Positions 33,701 to 44,849 of a DNA stretch of 64,000 bases are shown piece after piece. Each line of letters begins with the position of its first letter. Within the stretch, counting starts at the first letter, position 1. Origin of the DNA: Strongylocentrotus purpuratus (Eukaryota; Echinodermata; Echinoidea; Camarodonta; Strongylocentrotidae). Below the pieces are notes generated by a model that was given only the letters and a program-made list of their open reading frames with translations, was not told the DNA's origin and ran no database searches. Made by a program: the position numbers and the translations under genes. The stretch spans positions 186,001 through 250,000 of the forward strand of contig NW_022145525.1 of NCBI RefSeq assembly GCF_000002235.5, written 5' to 3'.

Positions 33701-34213
33701 TCATAGCCTAAAATAATAATTGAACTCAATTATTATTTATCCTGCCTCTTTACAGGAGATGCAAAATATAAATAATAATGATTATTATTATTATTATTAT
33801 TATCATAATACATGTAATAATACTAGGCCTGTGGTCCAACTGACATTTCGTCTCTTTCGTAAAGACCTCTACAAAAAAATATTTGGAATATGACATAAAA
33901 ATATTACGGACAATCCGAAAGCGCTGTGAATGCTCTAAATTGAGACGTCACTGACTTAGAATAGTTTGAGTTCAAATTAGTCAATTAATTGACAAGCAGG
34001 ATTTACAAAATGGCATAACAGTGAAATAATAATGGTTTAAAATGGAGAATAATGTTTAAATGGTTTTCTATAGGGCGCTCAACGTTTCTCTACTCTTTGT
34101 TACGTTCAACGCGACGGTCATATCAAAATCTTCAACGCAAACACAACATAATATAACTTACCCTGATACAGGAAAGCAAAGATGATTAAAGTTGCAAGTG
34201 ATAACGAGACCAT
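28434..34213 (-). CDS. Secreted phospholipase A2 (group I/II-like)
   Basis: Four exons on the minus strand: 34213-34162, 30511-30361, 29545-29424, 28687-28434 (stop TAA). Phases agree; the product is 192 residues. It hydrolyses the sn-2 ester of phospholipids, needing calcium, outside the cell. Exon 1 is a signal peptide (MVSLSLATLIIFAFLYQ). Exon 2 carries the calcium loop YGCWCGLGGSG and an upstream basic KEKR stretch that may be a propeptide cut site. Exon 3 opens with the active-site motif CCMEHDNCY (catalytic His-Asp pair). Exon 4 has LCECD, with the second catalytic Asp, and further paired cysteines. About 40 residues after the usual end form a Ser/Thr-rich and Gly-rich tail not typical of short PLA2s. 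Similar PLA2s occur in echinoderm digestive organs and venoms; which role applies here cannot be told. I rejected an in-frame Met at 30596 because the signal exon joins exon 2 exactly (G|TC). Confidence 0.9.
29107..29290. mobile_element. Truncated family B MITE, copy e
   Basis: Right half only. It shares ACACAAATGGTGTCGGGGCTA, TACATTTTCTTCCAAAATTG and TTCTGTGAGAATTCATTTTC with copies c and d, in the same direction as c. It ends AAGTTTATCT followed by TTAA (29291-29294). The left half is missing. It lies in PLA2 intron 3. Confidence 0.8.
29918..30022. repeat. (GATAT)-type AT repeat with inverted halves
   Basis: The first half repeats ATGATATGAT and the second half ATCATAT, so the tract can fold on itself. 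Low complexity, in PLA2 intron 2. Confidence 0.8.
30284..30336. repeat. (GA)n tract after the PLA2 exon 2 donor
   Basis: GA-rich on the plus strand, so a CU tract in the PLA2 transcript, starting 24 bases inside the intron from the donor at 30360. A second (CT)n run is at 30741-30770 in intron 1. Confidence 0.9.
31588..31617. repeat. (TTG)n microsatellite
   Basis: About nine to ten GTT/TTG units in PLA2 intron 1. The other parts of that 3.6 kb intron (30512-34161) are AT-rich, with a TTATTA run at 33780-33812, a G run at 33232-33242 and no recognised gene. Confidence 0.9.
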
Positions 34214-34834
34214 TGTTTCTTGATAATGCTGAGTCGATCCAAGTATAGAAATTGAGATGGAGGATGTGAAAGCTCGAGCAGGGTTGCGCCAGAGATCGAG
34301 AGTAGTAGTGTGGAAGAGTGTTTGGGTACGCTTGGCTTTATGTGTCCCGGGTTATGTGTACAACCGTTTCCGATTTTCCAATTTATGAATCACTCAGCCT
34401 CCTTGGGGAGGGGATGAGTGTATTCTATTCGTCTAGCCTAACGTCCAAACTCTTCCTTTAATACTTATCGAAATCAAACAAAAGGTTTTGAATTCGATTA
34501 ATTTTATACCATGCCTAAACATGCAATCGCACTTCTGAAAAGCACTATGTTGATACTATCAATTAGCCCTTGTTAGCTCTTCTTTGTTCAACTGTTTTGT
34601 AGAGCCTATAATTGGTACAAAAGCAGTTTAATTATGAATTAGTGTTCGTGACAGGAAACCAATACTCAGAAGGCCCAGCGGCCCTAAGTGCTTTGGATCA
34701 GTGCTGTATACGTACAAAATCATGAGAGTCTCATTCTCAGACCCTCGATACCAGGATCAATTTACTTTATAGTCTCTGCGTGTACGTCTTCAGCATCTCC
34801 ATTAATTTTGATTTTATAATAATCGCCACCAGGC

Positions 34835-35110
34835 GCGTACGCAGGGGGGGGGGGGGGGGGGGCGGGGGGTCGAACCGACGAACCCCCCCCCCCCCTCAAT
34901 TTTGTTATATGTGTGTTTTGGAGGAACTTCCCCCCCCCCCCCCGCCCACAAATTTGTTTTTAATATTTTAAAACAAAGATGATTTTTAAAAAAAATTGGG
35001 GCTAAAGGGTGACCAAAAAAGGTGACCTTACCCCCCCCCCCCCCCGAACGAAATATCGGTCGACCAAATTCTCAAAATTTCAGGACCTAAATAAAAAATG
35101 TGCTCTTACC
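34835..35110. repeat. Repeat bounded by long G and C runs, copy 1
   Basis: It has GCGCGTACGCA, a G run of about 20, GGTCGAACC, C runs at 34885-34897, 34931-34943 and 35031-35045, then aagggtgacc and aaatgtgctcttacc. The same order of segments recurs at 49585-49800. Non-coding, upstream of PLA2 and IPP, which diverge here. Confidence 0.65.
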
Positions 35111-35419
35111 TTGTTGTGATAGTAACGCAATGTAGTTTGTGACTATAGGCTATTATATCTATTGTGAACTTGGAAAGTAATTGTGCAATATTTTTAAATT
35201 TTCGATAAAAGAGGATACCAGCCCCGCAGGTAGCTCTCTACATACATTATCATCTCGCTATTAGATCAGTAACAATCCCAATTCCATCCTACAGCCTACA
35301 GAGTACAGGCTACACTGTATAGGGGCTACACGTACTTTGCATAGCGGGTGATTTGGGAGAGAAACGTGCAGTAAAAAAGTGTATAAAATGAAATTAATTA
35401 GGCAACAGGTCGTTAATTC

Positions 35420-35815
35420 AGGGCTTTTACCCCCTGGACTAACACCTCCTAACTAACTACCCCCTAGGAAAATTACCCCCCCCCCCCCCCGTGCACAATT
35501 ACCGTGACCACTGAAAATGATCCACTTGGACACTACCCCCCCCCCCCCCAACCCAGGACAAGCAAGGGCAACCACCCCCGGGGAGAATTCCCCCTTCCCA
35601 GAAAAATTACCCCCTATTGACATGTTAATTAAAAGGGAAGTAGTCTATACTCTGAAAATAAATTAGTTTTAATTAAAACATTTTTTTTTCGGGGGGGGGG
35701 GATCGTCCTCGTGGGAAATTGTCCACGGGCGATAATTTTCGGGGGTTTAATTGTCCCGCTGGTAATTGCCCGGGGGGGGCTGAATATGTCCAGGGGGTAA
35801 TTGTCCTAGAACCGC
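35420..35815. repeat. Element with C-rich left half and G-rich right half
   Basis: The left half repeats AATTACCCCC and related strings (35433-35613); the right half repeats GGGTAATTGTCC and GGGGGATCGTCC (35690-35810). The halves are roughly reverse complements around an AT-rich centre, so the whole is a large imperfect foldback. C and G runs reach 10-17 bases. Confidence 0.65.
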
Positions 35816-36728
35816 ATTTGATCACATCGGTCGCTGTTGGCCGCTGTTTAGGGACATTTCCCGCATGACGTCATAATTATACTCGTAGAATAGAAAGTTA
35901 ACACCTGATGCGGACCGGTCAGTGAACGTAAACTCGTAAGGTACGCTCTATTGTGATTTTTCCAAATTCCTGTACTTGCTAACTTTTATTAAATTTAAAG
36001 ATGAAAGCTGAGAACTCAAAATTTAGATATAACATTGACCTTACTATTTTCATTTAATTTTAGTCATATTTAGGAGAAGATATGGGGAAAACGGCTTAAC
36101 CATCGATAGATCTATAAATGTTATATCATTGTCCCATATGTTGACAATCATGTAAGTTTCACTTGCAGCCTGTAATGTTGATCTCCGACATTGCGTCGCA
36201 CCCAATCCCGGTACCCAATTTCATGGAAGAAGAAGAAGAAGAAGGAGAAGCAAAATATCCCTAAGTAAACATGGTCCGCTTTTTCAAAATTTAAGCAGGC
36301 AATGTGTGTTTTATATACTGCATCCCCGCCCATGTCAATTCTTATAAAGAGATTAAAAGCAAAGTGTATTTATTTGTACTACTAGTAGACTACTAGATCT
36401 AGGCCTAGAGGCAAATGAAATGTACCTGTCATAATTGCATGTGCCTGTCTGCATGTATCCATTGTTTACTTTATCTAGTGTATGTAAAGGGCTGATATCG
36501 CTTTACCAAGTTGATGTCAACTATGAAAACGATTAGTTCAGTGTAAAACTAAAGAAGTGAGCGGGAATGTCACAGAATTCTTGTGAGGATTTATCCATTA
36601 AATTCATTTTTTCTCTCCCTCTAAAGATCCTCAATGTTTTGTTAGCAAAAATGGTGTAATGCATCAAATATGTAATCAATACATGTTTCTGATTGTTCCA
36701 ATGTGTAGATTGACTACCTGTAGAAGCA

Positions 36729-36740
36729 ATGGCTGCTTGA
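36729..36740 (+). promoter_or_regulatory. Three-codon upstream ORF before the IPP start
   Basis: ATG GCT GCT TGA lies in the IPP leader and stops two bases before the main ATG at 36743. It is present only if the leader exon begins upstream of it. Possible 3' splice sites are at 36708 and 36722, so it would be retained with either. Confidence 0.45.
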
Positions 36741-36742
36741 CT

Positions 36743-39700
36743 ATGGCTGACACACAAGTGCATCGATCTGATACCCATGCCTCCACCATCCTCAATGGAC
36801 TCAATAGACTGCGTAAAGATCACATCTTCTGCGATGTCCAGCTCCAGGTTGGTTCACAGTTATTCCAGGCCCATCGATTGGTCCTATCAGCTTGTAGTCC
36901 GTACTTTGACGCCTTGCTTACAAGTGGGCTGAGCGAGACTCATCAAGATGTCATCAACATACAGGGGGTGCAACCAAACATCTTTGAGCACTTGCTGGGA
37001 TTCATATACACAGGTAAACTACTTCCTTCAGTCTGTAAACAGATAGACTTTTAATTGTTGGATACAATTTTGAAGTATAACGTATCCCATGTTCTTCTTT
37101 CTTGATGAAAGAGTCAGGGGCCTCCAGTGAGGTCATGTCACTGTCATAGTAATAACATTAGTGTCCACTAATAACATGTACTTGTTGCAAGCTGTCTGTT
37201 ACATGAGCCGGGTAGGTTTGTTGACTTTGAGTTTAGTTTTAGTTTTAGGCATTGGGATGATTTTTCTTTGCGGCTGACAGCTTGATTTTTACTATCTGAA
37301 AATGAAAGGTGTCAATTATATATGGAAAGGGAAAGTAAAATTTATGTCTTTTTTCAACAGGTCACCTTGATGTTACTACAAGCAATGCCCAAGGGTTGCT
37401 GTTTGCAGCTGACATGTTTCAACTCAATGAAATCAAACAAATTTCTGCATCTTTTCTCAAACTTCAGTTACATTCTTCCAATTGTCTTGGTTTTTTAAGG
37501 TGAGCAATAACAATTCATAGTCGCTGTTCTAAAGTTACCAGTCATTGTATCTACCATTGAATGGCCAAGTCCTACAAAATGTCAAAAAATTAGTTTAGTG
37601 TCCTATAGTATTGCTTGGAATAAAGTTGACAGTCTCACACTGTATCACGTGTGACTGCATGCATTATCCCATAGACCTTGATGTGACTTGTGTAGTCCTT
37701 TTTGATTTTCTTTCCAAAGCTCTGTTCAATTCTGCAAACCCTAAAACATTCAAGTGTGACAATTTATTCCACTTAGTAAAATGAATCTTCCAGTTTTTTT
37801 TTTTAAAGGTCCAGCTCTTGTTATGTACAAATATTGTTTCAAAATTCACCAATCTGGCAGCTGGTTTAGACTACTTGGTATCATTTTATACAATACTTTT
37901 TTTGGTAAATGGCATGTACAAAAATATGATAAAAATAATGAGTGGCATTGAAAACTATGGGTATATGCCATATTGATTATTATCTTGTATCAAACTCTCC
38001 CCTTTGAGCTTTCTCTGTCCCAAAACATAACTAGATTTCTCTTATCCCTGCCCATGATTAGAATAATTTATTGACCAAATATGGATTCTTTATTCATGTT
38101 TTCATAATTTTTAATTTTGATAATTGAGTTCTTGTAATGATCTGCACAATCGTTTTTTTTTTAAATCAAGGGTCGAAACAACATTGCCTTGATATACTAA
38201 AATAAGAGTTTTTTCTTAATAAAGGAAAGTTCTGTTTACACTGATGTAGATGTATGCAACTGACAATAAAAAGGAACTAAAAAGCAATTAGAACACTTTG
38301 TGAACCAGAAAAGAAAACAAATTGTTCAATTAAAACTTTTGGGTGGCCTTCAGCTATAGTCCTTATGGTGGAACTTGAAAGACATTAATAAGTTTTGTCT
38401 TTGATAAGGCATGTATAATGTGTTGATGTAGAAATTCCCTTTAACCTGTTGTATAATCTTGACCAACACTGATGTTACTCTATTTTTATTTTGTCTGCTA
38501 GGTTTTCGCAGGCCTTAACTTGCCCAGAGCTTAGTACAGCAAGCAGAGCTTACATACACTCTAAGATTAGTGAGGTCAAAGGTGAAGAAGAGTTCTTTGA
38601 CCTTGATGTAGAAACACTGATTGAGATCCTTCAGAGTGAGGACCTACGAGTGGACAATGAATATGAAGTCTTTGAAGCAGCAATGAACTGGATATCACAT
38701 GATCCACCGAACCGACGGAAACATTTGGTGAGGGTTCTTGAGCCAGTAAGGATACCGATCATCCAACCTGCTCAACTCTTCAGGTACGTTGAGGAATGTA
38801 AGGATCTTAGCTTGAGGATTGCAACGGGAAAGCTCCTCCAGGATTACCATCCAAGAAGAAAGTCTCAGGCATCGACCAAAGTCTCACATGCTAAGTCTCT
38901 ATTGCCTTCAAAGTATTACCAGCCTCGTAAAAGCTCCAGGAAGCGTTTGCTTGTGATGGGTGGCTACTGCAAGAAGAACAGTGAAGGGTGGTCAGGATGG
39001 GGCAACACAACAACCCTTAGTGATGTGGAACTTTATGATTCGTTTGATCAAACATGGCATCCCTTTCCTGCTATGCAGCAGCCACGTAGCGGGTTCGGTG
39101 CGGCTGTAATTGGTGGAACTGTCTATGCCATAGGTGGTGAGCATGAGTCTCTACTCTCACAGAATGTGGAAAAGTATGATGCGGTGGAGAATTGTTGGAC
39201 GAAGATGTCACCCCTTCTATGCCCCAGGAGCTCTCATGGAGTGTGTGTGGTAGATAATAAGATCTATGTATTTGGAGGCTGGGTTGGTCTAGAGATGGGA
39301 GCTGACATTGAGAGATGTGACCCTGACGATGATGTATGGACAGTCCATGATAGGCTAGCATCCCTTAGAAGCAACTTTGGTGTGGTTTCTCATGAAGGTA
39401 AGATTTAGGTATGTTTTCATGTACATATAATAAAATAGAAGTCATCCTACATACATACAGTATATACATATTGATATTTATATAGTTTCTAAGTTTTTGA
39501 AGTTTTATTTTTTCCACATTTTACATTAAAAAAACAGTTGATATTTTTTTTTTTTTTTTTTTTTGTACAAGCGTATATTATATAAGAGTAGATTTCACAC
39601 AAGAAAAAAAAAATTAAAAAATATAGCGCCTTTACATAAACATGCTCAAAGCGCTGTACATTAGTAAATAAAACAGAATGACAATACTGATATTTTTAAC

Positions 39701-41501
39701 TGTCTTTTAATACATTATTGTATGTAGTAATCTCATCTTTTCTTGCATATATGAATGCTTCTCTAACTCATAAATACTAAAAAATAATCTCATTCTGCCC
39801 CAATGTATTTATCATTGGATAGATGTACCAAGGTTTCAAGATTATTTGTCTGTTTCTAGTGCAAATTCAATTTATACTAGTATTCAAAGGGTTGCCTTGG
39901 AGCTAATCAAGACCAAGGGGGTGTTTCACAAAGATCCTAAGTTGAACTTATCTCTAAGTTGGACTTAAAAATTATGGAAATGCGTTTGAAGCATCAAAAT
40001 AAAATGCATTCAAAACCAAAAATTCAAGTAATTTAGACTTTTCATGAATTTCACATCAAGAACAATAAATCTTGCATTATAACAGAAAATATGAATGATT
40101 TAAATCAACATTTTAAGCCTTTTAAAATAACATTTACAAAATATTTTCAAAGATGCTAACGGCTTTCCATAATTTTTAAGTCCAACTTAGAGATAAGTTC
40201 AACTTAAAATCTTTGTGAAACGCCCCCCCCCCCCCACAGAAATTGTAATTTTGCAACGTGTTTCTCAAAGCAGCCCTTCCATCAATTGCTGACTATCATT
40301 TAGTGCGAAAATGCACGTGTGGCAAACCAGCAACTGTACAGAGAGCCAAAGAAAACAAACTAATAGCAGTTTTCTCAACTGTTTCAAACTTGGTGACCTT
40401 GGTACCATTTTCTGCCCTTTTTGCTTTCTACTGATACTGTACGTAGGTCTGGTATACCTTGCCGGTGGGGCTTCTGATACTGGTACAGAACTGAGGCTTG
40501 TGGAGAGCTACAATCCTGTTATCAAAGAATGGACTCAGCTTGCTAGCATGCGTACAAGACGATCACAGTGTGCAATGGCTGTATTAGACGATGCCCTCTA
40601 TGTTGTAGGAGGGTACAACTCATCAAAGAATGTCCTATCATCGGTTGAAAGGTACTCTTTATTAGAGGTGAGTCCAGTTCCTATCATCTATCTCCAAAAG
40701 CTCTGAGGCCATCGGGGTAACATTGCTGTTGACCTTGAGATACAGCTAGAACTAGAACAACTGGAGGCTGAAACTTCCTGAGAACCTGCAGTTTATATTG
40801 TGAATAACACAAAGATTGATGCTTCCCAAATAACAACTTTTAGAGCTACAGGCAGATCCTTTAGTACTTTGTTTTGATATAAGATCCTTCTGTTCACCAT
40901 CTCCCCCCTTTCTTTCTCTGTCTTCAACTCTTTGTTCTTACTTCTTCAGTATTTATAATAATGACTGTTTACCAATGTATTCAGTGTCAAGCCCAAAAGC
41001 GAGTTCTGTCAATTGCCTTACCATAGCAAAAAAAACAGACATTGATGGGTCTTAGTTCGTTTTTAAATAATGCTATGCGCCAAAAGTGGGTAAAAGTAAA
41101 ATGGAAATACTGAAGTATTTATTCTGAAGAGAGACTGAGAGTAGAACTTAAAAAAGTTAGCTTAGATTCTGTACATATGGCCTTCCATACTATAACTCTC
41201 AATGTTATTCTCATAGGAACGTTTCTTTTAATTGGTTATTGTCAGTCTTATAATACCATCATTTTCACTCTCTTAGGACAAGTGGATTAAAGTGAAGTCC
41301 ATGATAATGCCTAGAGCATGTGCTGGAGTGGCTGTAGCGCATGGTAAACTTTATGTGGTAGGCGGCAAAGGATCAAGTAGACCAAATACTGCCCCACCTA
41401 CATTGGACACTATGGAGTGCTATGACCCTGAGACTGACATCTGGATTGACCTTGGTCGAATGACTGTAGGTCGTTGTGAGGCAGCTGTAGCAGTACTGTG
41501 A
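36743..41501 (+). CDS. IPP: IPP, BTB-BACK-Kelch actin-binding protein
   Basis: Five coding exons: 36743-37013, 37361-37499, 38502-39397, 40447-40667, 41277-41501 (stop TGA). Phases agree and give 583 residues; human IPP (KLHL27) is 584 by memory. Residues 1-135 form the BTB domain (HIFCDVQLQVG, FQAHRLVLSACSPYF, FIYTG). BACK follows with EEEFFDLDVETLIEILQSE, then a basic linker. Six Kelch blades fill residues about 285-583, each with GG and a later W (VMGGYCKK, YAIGGE, YVFGGWVG, YLAGGASD, YVVGGYNS, YVVGGKGSS). The protein ends RCEAAVAVL, matching the vertebrate C-terminus. Kelch-BTB proteins serve as CUL3 substrate adaptors or bind actin; mammalian IPP is described as actin-binding. The ATG at 36743 fits the vertebrate N-terminus (MAD...); more upstream Met residues lie before apparent splice acceptors. 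A non-coding first exon probably lies upstream, perhaps near 35850-35940 (donor-like AAG|GTACGC), which is unproven. Confidence 0.95.
39917..40235. mobile_element. MITE with about 60-bp inverted ends, copy 2
   Basis: The left end GGGGGTGTTTCACAAAGATC runs on to aaaattatgg; the right end is its near-exact reverse complement over about 60 bases, ending in a C run. It matches 9940-10232 internally (aaaatatgaatgattt, caaagatgctaacggc). It lies in the IPP intron before exon 4. Confidence 0.85.
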
Positions 41502-41980
41502 CCCTGAGACTGACATCTGGATTGACCTTGGTCGAATGACTGTAGGTCGTTGTGAGGCAGCTGTAGCAGTACTGTGACCCCGAGACTGAAATCTGGATTG
41601 ATCTTGGTCGAATGACTGTAGGTCGTTGTGAGGCAGCTGTAGCAGTACTGTGACCCTGAGATGGACATCTGGATTGACCTAGGTCAAATGACTGTAGGTC
41701 GTTGTGAGGCAGCTGTAGCAGTACTGTGACCCCGAGACTGACATCTGGATTGACCTTAGTCGAATGACTGTGGGTAGTGTGAGGCAGCTGTAGCAGTACT
41801 GTGACCCCGAGACTGACATCTGGATTGACCTAGGTCGAATGACTGTAGGTCGTTGTGAGGCAGCTGTAGCAGTACTGGGACCCTGAGACTGACATCTGGA
41901 TTGACCAAGGTCGAATCACTGTAGGTCGTTGTGAGGCAGCTGTATCAGTACTGTGACACTGAGACTGACACCTGGGTTCT
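41424..41980 (+). repeat. 76-bp tandem array made from the IPP last-exon end and stop
   Basis: Copies start at 41424, 41500, 41576, 41652, 41728, 41803, 41879 and 41955 (partial). Each begins GACCCTGAGACTGACATCTGG and ends GCAGCTGTAGCAGTACTGT. The first copy codes the last 25 IPP residues; its stop TGA spans the junction with copy 2. The unit is not a multiple of three, so later copies are not read in frame. Unit 5 has lost one base net and others carry substitutions. Confidence 0.95.
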
Positions 41981-42365
41981 GATTTATTTCGTTATTCCAC
42001 TCCGATCAATCCATTATAGATCATTTTTGTATGAATATGATGAAATGCCACATGAAGCACAACAAGATATTCTATTAGTTTATCAACTGCCTGTTTTTTT
42101 TTTTTTTACCTATTTCAATGTCCAAAAGCTTTTGTTGCATTCCTATCTAGGTGGGAATTGTCAAATGTTTGATTTGATTTGATTAATTCATTATTGAATT
42201 CTTTATCATTTCATAAATCATATATTTTCATGCACATGGATTTGAATTTGATGTTCAATTTTTCCAATACAGTACGATGCAAGTAGGGTTTAGAAGTCTC
42301 AGTTTGACTGTTCCCTGCTGCAAGTAACTGCTCTTATGGCCCATGCCTATAGATTTATGACAATA

Positions 42366-43232
42366 CAGTGCATCCCAGAAAAAACGAAACCGAGAATTAT
42401 CAATGTTTTATCATAACTTAATCACATTCATAATTAATAAATGACACATATTTGGAAAGCTTAGATCCTCCTCTTTCATTTGATGCAACTCATTATGATG
42501 CATATTTCACGCATGAGTGATTAAAATCAATTTGAAGAGAGGAAACCGAAAGGTTGTTTGGTGGGCGGTATCTGAATTTCAAAGAGAAAAGAGAAAGTTG
42601 AGTTTCTGCCCTTTCATATAACACCTCAATCAGGAAAAATTAGCAAGGAATGACAAAGTTCTGTTTTTTTAAAGTAGCCCTTACATTTTTATAATTTTGA
42701 CAAACAAATTTGTTTTCACTGGCTGCCTGCCGTAGCAAAAAGCAGAATTGACAAAAGACTTAACTCCGTTTCGTTGACAATCAGCCATGCATGAAGTTTT
42801 TCGCCTACGGCTGATTGTCAACGAAACGGAGTTAAGTCTTTTGTTAATTGTTAATTTTGTTTGTTGATACGGCAGGCAGCCAGTGAAAACGAATTTGTTT
42901 AATCAAATTATGGAAATGTAAGCACTACTTTAAACAAACAGAACTTTGTTATTCCTCGCTCATTTTTCCTGAATGAGGTATCATATGAAAGGGCAGAAAC
43001 TCAACTTTCTAGAAATGTGATTTTCTCTTTGAAATTCAGATACCGCCCACCAAACGACTTTTCGGTTTCCTCTCTTCAAATTGATTTTAATCACTCATGC
43101 GTGAAATATGCATCATAATGAGTTGCATCAAATGAAAGAGGAGGATCTAAGCTTTCCAAATATGTGTCATATGTGATTAAGTTATGATTAAACATCGATA
43201 ATTCTCGGTTTCGTTTTTTCTGGGAAGCACTG
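42366..43232. mobile_element. 867-bp foldback element, TA target (Tc1/mariner-like)
   Basis: Two arms of about 421 bp (42366-42786 and 42809-43232) are near-perfect reverse complements around a 22-bp loop. The outer ends are CAGTGCATCCCAGAAAAAAC and, reversed, GTTTTTTCTGGGAAGCACTG. TA flanks both ends (42364-42365 and 43233-43234). No transposase is encoded. A single arm is in DMAP1 intron 3. It lies downstream of IPP. Confidence 0.9.
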
Positions 43233-44312
43233 TACAATTTCCTTATCTGACTTGTTTAGCTATCTGCTGGTGATTTTGTTTACAGATTGGCAATATTTAT
43301 ATATCTTCCTATCATGTTAATAATTCATTTTCATTTATCGATTCCACACTCTTTCACACTCATTCTAATCTTAGATGGAACAAAAATGTTTTTCTGTCAG
43401 GTTTTGTAATTTTCCTTTTCAATTCAGTATCATGCTATTCAATATCCGCTAACATGCACATGTATACATACATTTCATTTTGAAATGTGTCCATTCTATT
43501 TTCGTACTGTACACAAATTTACAATGACGCTTGAGGATCTAGCTAAATATATTTGCATTGATGATACATCAAGAAGTACTATTGATGTTTCTGAGTGCCA
43601 ATAGTTTTAGCTTTTTCCGAGAATGAGTCATTGTATTTTTGTTTTATATCGTTCTACCTGTATCATTCCTTTGACACTTCTGTAATAACATGTACCGTAC
43701 TCACATTCACATCACATTTTAAAAAGAAATACAAGAAAATTGCACGGCTCAAATAAAACATTGAAGGGTGTAAATATATTTAGCTGGCGCTATACAGGGT
43801 GAGTCAGAAAAATGTCCCACTTTCTAAAAGTTGTATTGTTTGAAGTATGAATATTTAATTATGGGTTTCATGATATGTCTTGATAGAGTTATCCTCCCAG
43901 TACATTTATGTACCATTTCCATTAGAATCCCTTCATGCATGACTGAACATCAGACAATCTTTACAAGACTGCCAGATTTCACTTGCGCCAACTTACTGGG
44001 TGAGGAATAAGGCATTGAACAAAGACAGTCAGACAGACAGACGGACACACTTGGGGTCCAAGAAAACGAGTAGTTTACTTTTTCCCCTAGGGAAAGGTCA
44101 ACTATTTGTGACGTCAGTAATAAAAAATAAACTATTCAGCAGGAAACGTCTTTTGTAGTAAAACTATTCTTTTTCTTGTTGTGTACACTCCTAATGCAAC
44201 AATCTTACATCTAATGGTATTTAAGGATATCACACTTTCCATTAGAGAATCGACATGTCTTGCCTCTTTCAAAAGATCCCTGAAAAACAAACTTTTTCCC
44301 TCAGTAACTTAA

Positions 44313-44842
44313 AGGTAAAGACCAGTTTTGGACCGCCCCCCTCTCAAAAAATGAAATGGAAGCTCTTATTTACCAATCATGTGAAAGAATACGATTTGAC
44401 TATTACGTGATCATACAAATTTTGCTGAGAAACCGCCCACCATCATTAGTTTATCTATTGGTGTGTGAGAGATAAACGCACGTGTCGCGCATGTGTGTGT
44501 AGTCCCATATACATCTTTCTGTGCACAGTGCTTGTCACTTTACGAAGACTGGACCAAATTTCTTATCATTTTGATGATTCCAGAACCTTGCAGTACACAC
44601 CAATACTTATATGCTAGATGATCAACCTTTTCTGGTCGATTCTACGTTTCTTTCACGATGCAATTGCATGACCAAAACTGGTTGTTGTTGTTGTAGGTAA
44701 TAGTTTAATGGCGTTCATTCAGTATTGAATATATATGCCAAATCTTTAATTTTATAAGAAAATCAGTTATACATAAGAAAACTGAGGATAAAGATTTGTA
44801 ATGATATAATTAATTAATCAAGACCATAACTGGTCTCTATCT
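44313..44842. mobile_element. Family B MITE, copy b, with internal insertion
   Basis: It starts AGGTAAAGACCAGTTTTGG after TTAA (44309-44312) and ends ACTGGTCTCTATCT before TTAA (44843-44846). It shares the family body in inverse orientation to copy a (gaagactgg, gatgatcaacc, tttctttcacgatgcaat). About 150 extra bases starting with (GTT)n lie near the right end, and accaaaactgg is echoed as accataactgg after them. Confidence 0.75.
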
Positions 44843-44849
44843 TTAATGT

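Noticed and set aside
41420..41668. 82-codon minus-strand frame over the IPP array
   Set aside because: Shadow of the 76-bp coding-derived tandem repeat.
43797..44000. Possible transposon end (TACAGGGTGAGTCAGAAAAA)
   Set aside because: It resembles mariner-type ends, but no matching inverted end or target duplication was found nearby.
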